64,000 nucleotides of DNA from positions 186,001 through 250,000 of the forward strand of contig MOWL01000090.1 in the NCBI GenBank assembly GCA_002110485.1. Direction: 5' to 3'. Each line of letters opens with the position of its first letter. Within the stretch, counting starts at the first letter, position 1. Below the pieces are notes generated by a model. It saw only the letters and a program-made list of their open reading frames with translations, was not told the origin of the DNA and did no database searches. Below, one piece after another: positions 29,637 to 40,666 of this stretch. This stretch comes from Emergomyces orientalis. Lineage: Eukaryota; Ascomycota; Eurotiomycetes; Onygenales; Ajellomycetaceae. The translations under genes were made by a program, and so were the position numbers.

Positions 29637-31835
29637 TTAACAGTGCCGATTATCCCAATACAAATATAAGTAAAACTCCTCCCTCCCCTTCCACACCTGC
29701 CCAGCATAATTCTCAGCCGCAACAGGCGCACGTAAACCGCGATCCATTTCTGCCGGACCACTGGCCACGATTTGAATCCGGCCAGTAGCCACCGACGGCG
29801 ACTGCGACCCTAGTTGATTGTCAACAAAATCTTGCAAGATATCACGCATATTCGGGTGATGATCCGAGAGCCAGGATACGCGGAGGTGCGGGTGCTGGGG
29901 CCACGTAAAAGGCGATCTCTTTTGTGTGTGATGTGACTGTCCTCTCATTATCACTAGCAAAGCTCTTCATGTCATCAACGGCGCTGAGCTCAAGGGTCGG
30001 AGATTCGCGTGAGATGAATATGCGGACTATCACGTTTTTCGGGTAGGAGTACAGGAGTGCGTTGAGTTCATCTTGGGCCCATTCGATGTTTCGTGCGCGG
30101 CGAATTACCCATACCAATTCGACACGGCGAGTGGGAATTTCGTTGTTTGCCGGAGCTGTTGCGGCTGCAGCCGCTGCTGCGAGTTGTAAGGCGAAGGATA
30201 TGCCGGTGCCACCGGCTATAGAGAGGATATTTGGAGCTGTATTGTCTAGAATTGACGTTCCATAAGGTCCTGTAAGAATTACAGGGATGGTAGCAGTACC
30301 GGTTGTGGTGTTGGGCATGGGTAGACGAGAGGTCTCCCCATTCAAGCATCGGATAACGTATGCATGGTGAGTATGATTTTGTAGTCGATTTGGGAACGGA
30401 GTGAATGGATGGGACTGCCCGATGGTTACTTCGGGGAAACATAGAAAGAAATGTTGGCCTGCTTTCCAGGGTGGTTGGTCGTGGGTGAATTCCAGTCGAG
30501 CTACAAGTCCGCCATCTCCATCCTCGAAAAATGTAGTTTTGCCCTCTGCAGCTTTGAAACCAATCCCTGAATGTGGTTTGAGTAGGTATTTGTTTCAGCG
30601 GGAATCATCATTGTGATATAGCATCGAGTATGCAAATTACTGCACCTTTCTTGTCATCCTTCAGTTTCAGGTGGATGGCAAAAGTGCGGAGTAGTCGGCA
30701 ACCTCTGTCCAAGAAGATTATACCAATAGATGAAATCATCCAGCACGCAAGTCTAGCCCAATGACCCCAGAATGTTCCCAGGTAAAGGATTCCCGCGATG
30801 TAGTGACTTTTCCGAAGGAATTCATACTCAGTCCACCTGATGGCGCATTTTATGCTGAAGATATAAATGAACGTGATGAGGGTCTGCGCAAATATATCGA
30901 AAACGTTGTACTTCTCCGCAATGAACTTGTCGTAAACTTTCGGCTGAGGTTTGTAAAGGCGGCTTTGAACTATAGTCCAAGCGAAAGTATGAAGGACGGA
31001 TTGGATGAAAATGATGAGCCCAATCCATCGATGGAGAAAGTTGAAATGTTGGTAAGGAATCCCCGTGATAAGTGAGAGCACGTTTTCCCGTGTACTCAGC
31101 GTGACGGTCAACGGGGTTAAAGCGTATGCGAAAGCTCCAACACGGTTCGCCATTGGGCTTAGAGGAGTCCGGATGTTAATGGAGGTAGATTGCTTAACGG
31201 GAGTTACCCAAGATTTATACACGACACCAACTAGGCTGCCAAAATCGAATGATTAACCCCCCGCCTCAGCCTCACGTTACCGGGGATGCAGGAAGACCCT
31301 CACACGAAAGTAAATAAATAGACCAGAATTCCACAAAGAAGGGTGATTTGAAGCCTAGTGACATGGCCGAAAAATCGGGTAAAGTTTTCTTCAGGCAGTA
31401 CGTGCCGACGGGCACCAGCAGCTGCAGCTCCCCAAGCTCTTACAAACAGGCTGTTCTTGCTCAAGTTCCCGCTTTCCGGTTCTCCCTTTTGCTTTGGCTT
31501 CTCGGACCTTCGAGCATTGGCTACTCGAAGGGCAAGTATGATGAAAAGGAGGCCACCGATCACTGCCCACATGATAAACCTACGTATGTAAAAGAGAGCA
31601 ATGGGTCAGATATTGCGCCATATCTTTAGAGAGGTGTGTGCCGTATAACAGGAAATGTACTGTACGTATAGAGCATTGACAACTCCTGCATCCGATAAGC
31701 GGCGTCGAGATAAGCGCAAGATCCTGGGTCAATAGTACAGGGAACAATCCGGCTAGGATATCCAAAATGTGGTATTTTTGATGCTGCCGCATTTAGGTCC
31801 TGAATATGCCGCCGCCCAAGCCGGGGGTCTGCCAT
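29637..31835 (-). CDS. Ferric/cupric reductase, FRE family transmembrane flavocytochrome
   Basis: Exons 31835-31666, 31579-31304, 31235-30646 and 30566-29980 are clear. A last exon, 29894-29637, needs a weak-donor intron (GTTGAT, 85 bp) to keep frame, giving 626 residues. The N-terminus has CAYLDAAYRMQELSMLYT and a first membrane helix. The haem-binding core holds FNFLHRWIGLIIFIQSVLHT and SHYIAGILYLGTFWGHW, with histidines spaced as in FRE proteins. The FAD site is HPFT in GQSHPFTPF. The NAD(P) site is AGGTGISFALQ, and the end is LYLYWDNRHC. The family reduces extracellular metal or siderophore iron at the plasma membrane. Its place beside an adenylating enzyme suggests, without proof, a metal-related locus. 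Confidence 0.88.
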
Positions 31836-33581
31836 GTTTGGTGGTTACATGTACAGTACAACATATGAAGAAAAAAAATGATGGATGTAGAATTGGGGAA
31901 GGTGGCAGAGGAGATGTAGAACGGGTCTAAGATTTCCTCTTGGTTAGGCCCAACCGCCGGGCATGCAGAAGAATGGTACAACACATTTTTCCCTAGAACC
32001 TTGCCAACCTAGCAGTAGAGGACCACAGTAAAATGCCCAATCTGTTTGTAAATATTAATAGAAGGCTGAATATGCTCTATAAGGCATGAAGTTTGACCCA
32101 GGGAATCTGCTCATTCTTGATATTGTGGGGGGAAATAAACAGCACGATTTTAACTTGCATGGATAGATACGAGCGTTTCTCAGAATGACGGCGCAACCAA
32201 AAATGATTTATCGCATTGCTCCAGCATTGCGGTCGAATTTACGAACGCATTTCCCTTTGCGAAACCAACAAAATAAGCTGATTAGGGGGGAAGCGGGCCG
32301 ATTATCTATAACCAGTGATCTTTTTTATACAGGCAACCACAGTGGCCTTCCTGATATATAAAGATTGAGTAGGGAGTAACGGACCGAGTGCTTGAATCGA
32401 TAGGGTCCCTAGTCAAACAAAACATATATTGCACAGGGCCTGTCGGGTAAATGGGAGCCCAAACACAATCGCCCGAAGCAATGCCCGCTGGTGAGTTAAT
32501 GTCGTCTTAGAACTGCGCGCAAGCTTACCAATGATTTTGGCAGCCTTTTTGCATCCAGTATAACTTTGCAAGCAAAACGATCTGGAAGATTGGATGGGCG
32601 AGGTGATTCGGATTTCTGCTTTCCTGTGTACCAGCCAATCCAATGCAGGCCAAACTGCATATGTATTTCGATGCTTGATGCAAGGAAAACAAGCACGATT
32701 AAACGCTTAAGAGAGCAGTGTCTAAATATTGCTCACTTCTGAACTTTTGTGACAGTTCCAGGGCTGGAATGACCTTGCTATAAGCCTGGGGATAGTAGCT
32801 CACTGTGTAGTTAGCAGCGTACTTATATACGAAGCAAAACACAATCACTTGCTTATATACTGCATTCATGTACAGTACATGCAAGTGCACGCTATTCTTA
32901 ATTCCTGGCTGAGGGCTCCTAATTTAGGTAAGTATCATTCATATAACTATGTATCAATGTATGGGTCGGAATTGGATGGCGCTCTTGTAGTTTGATGTTG
33001 ATATATGGCACTTGGAGAATGGCCAAAAAGCAGCAATGAAAAATCACATGGGCAGATTGTGAAACAGACAACTGCAACCGTAATCTCTGAATACGGGTTT
33101 GAAATATACGTGCTGTTATTACGAGGTTAATCCGGTAACGCGTTGGCGGTCTCTGCGGACAACCCGACTCTATAATCCCGATCTGAGGCTGCGTTCTGGG
33201 ATCCGAACTGGGCAGGTACTCCGTACTCAGTTAGCAAGGTAGTACTCAGCCTCACGCGGACTGCTGGCTGGAGTTTCAGGTACCCGGTAAAATACGTAAA
33301 TACAGCCGTACTGGCCCATACCGGCCTCCGTAGCTGACGCCCTGAGCCGCCGATTGCAGAAAGCGAACCGCTGAGTCAGCCGGAAATAGCTGCCAAGCCC
33401 CGCCGTCCACTGCGCCCGTTCCTTCGCTGGCTCCAACCTCACACCTCGCCTCGTATGGGCTGAATTGACAGATTGACTTCAGCCCTGGTAGCTCTGTTTC
33501 TTTAAGATCTCTTTTCTTTCTTGCTTGCTTTCGCTTCTTCTCGGCTTCACAGTCATTCATCATCATCATCATCCTCCTCCT

Positions 33582-33612
<31 letters not shown>

Positions 33613-33986
33613 ATCATCTTCATTTTCATCTGCAGTAGTTAACTCTCATCGCCTGCGTCTGGCGGCAACTCTTCTTCCTCGCTCACTTGGCTGCTTGTTT
33701 CATTGTTTTACACACCCTAATCCCTCAACTACAGGGCGGCTGGCCAGGTTGTTCTTTGCATTCGCAATCGCTCCCTGCATTAGATTCCGCCATTAGATTA
33801 CGCCCCGTCCTATTAATACCTTGGCTATCCCTGTCAGCCTGTCTCAAATCGATCCAGCGTTGCTGACTTCAGCTGATCCTTTCATACGTCGATATATAAA
33901 CCCGAGAAGGGTTGAGGACTTCGCTTTGACACGACCACCGCCTTTCCTTTCCATTTTCACCTTACGTCGAGGCGACAATTTTCATC
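31836..33986. other. Divergent intergenic region (ferric reductase / RhoGAP)
   Basis: It is shared by a leftward and a rightward gene. Palindromes GTACAGTAC occur at 31851-31859, only 16 bp upstream of the reductase ATG, and at 32870-32878. The right end carries a (TCC)n/(TCA)n tract and a pyrimidine-rich leader of the RhoGAP gene. No additional gene was recognised. Confidence 0.5.
33556..33619 (+). repeat. Trinucleotide repeat (TCA)n(TCC)n(TCA)n
   Basis: An uninterrupted-looking tract of TCA and TCC units lies about 370 bp upstream of the RhoGAP start codon. It is probably in the 5' leader or core promoter. Confidence 0.9.
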
Positions 33987-36926
33987 ATGCCCGGGTTTGC
34001 AGATTCGTTCTGGACGCCCGACTATGCCAGCGGGTTGGGTGTCCTGATCTCCAAGTTACAGCAGGGGATTGTGGAAAATCAACAAATACTCACCATTGCC
34101 AGTATGCGAGCCGCTGCGGAGGAACAATACAGTGCAAAACTGGGCGAAATAGCCCCTGCGATCGATCGCATGACGAACGGTTTCGCAAGAGACGATGGTG
34201 CCAGCGTTCGAAAGGTCAGTTTGCCCGCTTAAATGTCTAACTATATATGGTTTTGTTTTAGATGTTTCCTTGCTAATGCCACTGTATTTTTCCACCGCAA
34301 TATAGGCATATGAGGGTATCCGTAGTGAGATGATGGAAGCAACGAAAAACCACCAGAAAATCGCAGACAGTATCCGTGAACTAGTTGTCAACCCGTTTGG
34401 TCGCTGGGCCGACCAGCACGAACTTCGAATCCTCAACAGCCAAGATGAGCTCCAGATCAGGATCAAGGAGCACTATAAACAGTCAGAGACGGTGAAGAAG
34501 CTGAGAACCCAATACTTTAACAAATGTCGCCTGGTTGAGGATTTGGAAGAAGAGAACAAATTAGCCTTCCAAAGCCCCGAGAAAGAGAGTACCGCCAGCC
34601 CAAAGACCTTGTCTATTCCACCAACTATCGTACTCCCCGACGCTTCAGAAGAAGTTGAACCAGTGGAACTCGGAGACAAAATTTTCACCCCCGACGAACT
34701 GAAGAAATTATTGACCCATATGTTGGAAACTATTAAACTCGGGGAAGCCAAGTTTCCCATTTTAGGAACCTATCAAAATACGTCCACTGGTGCAGACATT
34801 GTAGAGTTTATTCAGAGGAACATGAGTGCTTCGAGTGTCAGCTATGCGGAAAGGATTGGGCAGGACCTGGTGGATACGGGCTTCTTGCGTCTTGTTGGAA
34901 ACGTAGGCAGTACCTTTGCCAACAGCTCGAGAATGAATTACCAATGGCGTTCGAAAGCTTTCCAAATTTCGGGTATTCCCGAGAAAAAGAAACCGCTGAT
35001 GCGGGTAACTTCGATGGGTTCTGATGGTGATGAGGTCGCAGACTCTCCTACCGCCGCTGCTGTCGCCGATTTATTCTCTCAATGGAACCCACTTAATAAC
35101 TCAAATCCTAATGAGACCCCTGCGGAAAAGCTCCGGCGCGAAGCCCGTGAAGCTGACGAGCGATACAAAGCCGCGGTAAAAAAACTCGACCGCCTACGAT
35201 GCCACCTCGAGGAAGAAATGGTCGACTATCTCAAGTTCATGGAACGGTGTGAACTAGACCGCTTGAAGGCTATCAAGGCTGTTGTATTAGATTTCTCAGG
35301 CGCAATTAGCAATGTGGTTCCATCTTTGCGTAGCACTGTCGACAAGATGATGCTCTATCAGGAGACGATCCAGCCCGTTGGAGATCTGAGATATTTGCTA
35401 GAGAATTATCGCACTGGCGCATTCGTGCCCCGTGTTCAGCCCTATGAAAATTATTATGGCAATGTCGACGGTATGGCCTCATCATCACATTCCTTTTATA
35501 TGTTAAGGTGTGAAAATGAAAAGATATCTAACTAATTTCATCACAGAACAAACTTTCGGCGTAGATCTGGAAGCCAGGGCTCGGGCAGATAGGAAGCGTG
35601 TCCCCATCCTTATTACGACTATCTTGACCTATCTAGACAATCGTAAGATCATGTCCATACCATCCTCCCTTATTTTTAACTTCCTCCAGTAACTAACCTG
35701 AGGGACAGACTACCCAGATCTCGAAGGAGATGAAGCACGCCGTGCCATTTGGCTGCACGAAGTTCCTCTCGTTGTCGCGCATCACTTACGCAATGCTTTG
35801 AATAATGGAAAGTCGTTTACGCATGAGGTTTTAGAAAAATACGAGATACCCGTCGTTGCGAATGTTTTGAAATTATATCTTCTTGAACTTCCAGGTTCGA
35901 CCCGCTACTCTTCCTAAGCCCTTGGTTTTCTCAATACTAATCAAATTTGCAGATTCCCTTGTTTCTTCCCAAGTTTACGAAATTGTAAGGACGGTGTATA
36001 CCACGGCAAGCGAAGCTCCAGCGGAAGGCCGCGTCAAAGTTCTTCAGAGCACCCTTGGACAGCTCCGCCTAAACAACATCGCCACCCTTGATGCTATTAT
36101 AACTCACTTTACTCGCCTGATCGACCTCACATCCGCAGATGAAGCCTATGTCACAACCCTAGCGCAAAATCTAGCACCCTGCATTCTTCGCCCGCGACTC
36201 GAGAACAACCTTACCATGGATGAACGACACAGCTACCGCCTTGTCCGCGACCTATTCGATCACAAGGATGAAATCTTCGGCGAACTGAAACGCCAATCAA
36301 GCACTTTGGGCAACCTAGGACCTCCAGGACCCAGACCCCGTGCCATCAGCACCGACGAAAGCAACCGACGTGCAAACATGGAGGCTCGCCAACGAGCGAT
36401 CGTCGACCGCAGTCGTGCCAACAGTCCCGCCCCCACAAACCGACACCGACGCGATAAATCAACCGGCGGATCTGAATCAACCCGCTTCCCCATCAACGTC
36501 AGCAGCCCCCCACAATCTGCAACGGGTCGGGGTCCCCGTCACAGCCTCGAGGTACCCGAGTCAGCTAGCTCTCCACCTGCCACAGATCGTACTAGCAAAC
36601 CCACCCCCCCATCCGCGACAACCCGCGACTCAATAACCACCAACGGCAGCGGCGGCAGCGGCACCCTTGGCGGTGACCACACTGCAACTGACAGCCTCAG
36701 CTCGACCACCACGCTATCCGACCCCGTCGTGCCGGCCAACACCATCAACAGTAATAATAACAACAAGGACAACATGGAGAAGAACAATTCGTTCTCCCGT
36801 TCTAGCGGGCGCTATAGCCGCATCACAGGCCTAAAGCGTGATAGCGTGGCGGAGAGCGACAAGGATGCATCTGATGCTCCAAAACCTGCTGGTGTGACAT
36901 TGCAGGATGCGCCGATGGATGATTAA
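33987..36926 (+). CDS. F-BAR/DEP/RhoGAP protein, Rgd2/Rga8 type
   Basis: Five exons (33987-34214, 34306-35470, 35547-35642, 35709-35894, 35953-36926) give 882 residues. The start MPGFADSFWTPDYASGLGVL and the following coiled coil form an FCH/F-BAR region. A DEP domain (about 220-290, with TGADIVEFIQ and DLVDTGFLRLVG) is inserted in it, and a RhoGAP-like fold spans about 465-680. Yeast Rgd2 and fission yeast Rga8 share this order. The proteins bind curved membrane and turn off Rho/Cdc42 GTPases at growth sites. The usual arginine-finger motif G-x-x-R is replaced by DEARRAIWLHEVPL, so catalytic activity is uncertain. The C-terminal 230 residues are low-complexity and Ser/Pro/Thr-rich. Confidence 0.88.
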
Positions 36927-38449
36927 TGTTTGGACATATCGAGTGTGTGTATGTGTAGGTGGGGTGTGCGTGGGTGTGGGTGTAGTTAACGAATTGAAAT
37001 GACCAGGAGCTCCTAAGAGATTTTAGTATTACCTTCATTTTGATTTTCTTATTTGTTTGTCTGTAGGGTAAATTGGGGAGAAATGTGTCGTGGATGGATA
37101 GATGCATGCATGCGTGTGTGGCAAACCAGTGCGAGGATGTACGGGCGTTTTGTTTTCGTGTTTTTCCCCCGGTGGCTGATGATATCTGAATTGAGTTTGA
37201 TTTGCGTTTTACGTACGTTACTGCGGATTTGATGACTTCTTTTTTTTGCAAGTGATGTGTACTTTACGTTTTCGTTACCTATTACTTTTGTTTTCCGCCC
37301 ACCAATTTTTCCTTGCGAGCTCCTTTAGGACTTCGCCTCCCCTCCTTTTTTTGCTTTTCCTTTTTAATCCTGTTCGGAATTTCTTCAATCAGGCACCCCT
37401 CAATGCCAGCCAGATCTGTGTTCCTTTGTGTCGGTGCCCTAAGGCACCCTTCATCTATACCCACCCTGCCTTTATTCCATATTTTAGGAGTTTCTATTTT
37501 CCACCGTATAAATGTTATATCTAGATACCATGCATGTACCAATGAGATATATCTATGCGTTCAATTCTACAGTGTACGGTAACCGCTATGCAACCACAAT
37601 TCCAGAGTCCCGGAGGAACCAGGATCAATGAAAGTTATTGAAGTCATGCTTGCTGCAGATCCGCTAGAAATTTTTAGATACGAGGTATTTTCTTTCGAAG
37701 CTCTTCTCAAGATAGGTTCACTAGCGTCGATATTGATATCCTTCGTCATCCTGGTTTGCCGACGGATTGGGAGAGATCCATGGACTATGGAACGGGTAAG
37801 TCCCGGATCGAACAGTTAATTGCTGAAAGGAAGTAAATACATATAAATAGATATATTTCAACAATAACTTACAACTAATAATGATCAATATAAACAGAAA
37901 AGGATTCAAGTCCACCCTTGCATATACATGGATACACATCATATCATACCTTGTCGTATGACTACCATGCGCAAATCCGTAAAATTGGCTGTGGGAAATT
38001 TTCTAAGACTTCTCCGTCCAATATTTTTCCCCTGCAGTAAATGTAGTTGTTTGAGGGCATATTATGCATCATAGAGAGGGAGGGATGTGTATTATCTTTT
38101 CCACCTCTGTCATCTTCATCACTTAGTCGTTCAACTTGTTCATTTCTTTCATTTCATTTTTTGTTCCCTTTTACTTTTGCCGTTTCCTTCTCTGTCTCTT
38201 GGAGTTTATCTTCCTGAACGGGGGTAGGGGGTTAAACTGCAATAATCGTTCCATAAATCGGTTATAGGAGAAACATAATCGGACGGAAATTGATACAAAA
38301 ACAATATCATGGATCTGCTGTACGGGCTGGTGACGCTGATTTCGGTTTCTGTCCATAAACAACAACACTAAATCACACCAGAGAAAAAGGGAGAGAACAA
38401 TTTTTAGTCTGCAATACTCCAGAAAGAAAAGGGATCATGAAAATCCGGC
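36927..38449. other. Convergent intergenic region, no gene supported
   Basis: It lies between the 3' ends of the RhoGAP and methyltransferase genes. A GTGTGTATGTGTAGGTGGGGTGTG tract follows the RhoGAP stop. Remaining sequence is TC-rich and has no frame with recognisable features. Confidence 0.45.
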
Positions 38450-40126
38450 TTACATGGGCCAATACGCATGAATCTTGGAATTATGTAGATCCTTCCTCAC
38501 CCCCGTCAGATAGGCAAGAACCTGCTCCTTTCCCCAGCCCAAACCGCGCGTCATCAGCGCGAGGCTAAGCCCTTCAAGCCCACCGCCGATATTCGCCAGC
38601 GTCCACAGGCCTACCAGCTTATCCTTGGGATCCTTGGGCCAGCGGTTAGTGGGCCATTTAAAATGCAGGACGTTGACGTCGGTGAAGCCTGCGTCGATGA
38701 GAGTTTCGCGATGGTTTTTTGCGGCGTTCAGGGGCCGGCCTAGGTTGATGCTGGCTTGCAAGAGAAGATCGGTGAATTCTTTGAGGGCTGGACTGTCGTC
38801 TAGGGTGGAGTCGTCAGAGGCCATGGGGAAGATGCAATCGATTAGTTCCAGGTAGCCGCCGGGGATTAGGTTTCTTGAGTTTTCCCGCCGAAAAGGAGAG
38901 TGGGGCTGAGTTAGTAGGTGACCTGTGCAGCTTTGAAGTGCTAGCCGCAAAGTTCCAGTTTTAATTCTGGGGAAGAAAGAAGATCAACGACATACTGGTA
39001 TGCCTGCTCAGCAAATCGGGAGAAATCTGCAAAACTACCAACCATCATTCGACTAAAAATGTAGTCGAAAGGCCGCGTCCATGTCCAATCCTTTTCCAAG
39101 TCATCTATCTCAAATGAGCAATTCGGGGGAACGCTATCGAGGTACGGTAAGTTCACCATTCATCCTCCGATTCCAAAAATAAAATAAAAATGATACAATC
39201 ACATACTAGAACGGCTGGATCGGACTCAGGTCGACACCAAGCACCTTGTAGTAGCAGCGATGACATTAGCCAAAGACTGTACGTCGTCTGAGGAGAAATA
39301 AAGGGGCATTGCCAACGGAAGTGGTTGAACCTCTGCAGAAGGGTGGGCATCGGCTGAAAGAGCGAATTAGCAACCGCATTGCAGGCTGGAGAAGTAGACT
39401 CCATGCGAAAAACAGGGCGACTTACCATAGTCGATAGCCCAGATTCCCGTGCCTGTTCCCACGTCTAGGACACGCTGGGCATGTTCCACACCCGGGGCAA
39501 AATGCATCTTGCCCCCAAAGGTAACTAGGAAGTGGTGATTTTGCATATCTTTTCGGTCCGACGATGTCAGCCTGAGCTTTCACTAAAAAGATATGTCCAT
39601 GACCAGGTAAATACCTAATCGGTCTTTTTCTTCCTGTAGCAAGATGGATTCTGTCAGCACAATAGTATTAATTTTCCCATAAGGAGGGATCGGCACGCGA
39701 AGTTCAGCCCTACCTCGTCATTGGGCAAAATATACTCTAGTCAGGAGCTCCCATGTCAGTTTCTTAGGGTTATGATATGATGCAACGAACAAAGGGAGGA
39801 CTTACTCCCCACGCTGAGGGAATGATATGTCCGTCCATTTTCGACTACAAAGTCACGGACACTCGATGTCAATGATGCAAGGGATAACAGGTCGTCATTC
39901 TGAAAGCGCTAAGGATTAGTATGATTTAATATCACGTCTTTCTACCGTATGTTATGCTTACCACGGCGATTGCGGAGTCTTCATCCGAATCGGGGAGCTG
40001 ATGATTGAAAGGTGGGTCAGTCGTAGATCGACAAAGTACTGACAGATAATCGCAGAGTAAAAGCCAATGTATTTAACATACCATCAATGGCGCCTGATGC
40101 ACTGTTTGTCCTGTATCGTGGGCCAT
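38450..40126 (-). CDS. SAM-dependent methyltransferase (LaeA-like/UMTA family)
   Basis: Ten small exons join in frame to 320 residues: 40126-40082, 39997-39962, 39899-39806, 39736-39714, 39633-39615, 39548-39426, 39353-39331, 39244-39207, 39133-38996 and 38873-38450. Motif I is VLDVGTGTGIWAIDYA. Then come EVLGVDLSPIQP, PPNCSFEIDDLEKDW, PFDYIFSRMM and NLIPGGYLELID, the standard order for fungal class I methyltransferases of the LaeA/TAM type. Such proteins act as regulators of secondary metabolism or as small-molecule methyltransferases. The gene diverges from a P450 whose start is 540 bp away, so a tailoring role is plausible. It lacks the long N-terminus of true LaeA. Confidence 0.87.
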
Positions 40127-40666
40127 GGTGTCGTTTCAAACATTCAAACAACAACAATAATAGCAACTACTTCCTGTGTAGCTGACAAAAAGAGGCCGTT
40201 GAGATGGAAATGTTACATGGAGGGAAATGTCCATCAATCCATTCGTGTATGAAGCTGGCGTCTTGATCACGGGAAATGGATGCCTGTCAAAGTCTCGCCT
40301 GGGCCACGAAACGAGCGACCAATTGATTGGAGTAGCTGGAGACTTTGGCGGCTAGCCTTCCAAATTCCCCGGCGCCGTCTCCTGGCAAGGTGGTTTTGTT
40401 TGGCTGGCGAACACTTTAATCGAGGGCCAGCAAAAGGATAATCTGGGGTCCGTGTGTTGGGATAGCCAGCAGGGAATCCCCAAGATCGAAGCATGATGAG
40501 GGGAGGAGGTCAGCAGCACACCCCAATGTCACCGAAGCCTTGCATAAAAGCGTCCAAATTGTCACCCAGAGACGCATTGTTCTGTTAAAGTTATCGCTTC
40601 AACCTGTTCCTGGGGTTCTCAAGTGGCAAACTCCAGCGAATCTAGCGAATTTTGTTTTCATCTGCC
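40127..40666. promoter_or_regulatory. Bidirectional promoter region of methyltransferase and P450
   Basis: The two start codons face away from each other across 540 bp, with no other gene between. Shared control is likely from the arrangement. I could not assign specific factor sites. Confidence 0.5.
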
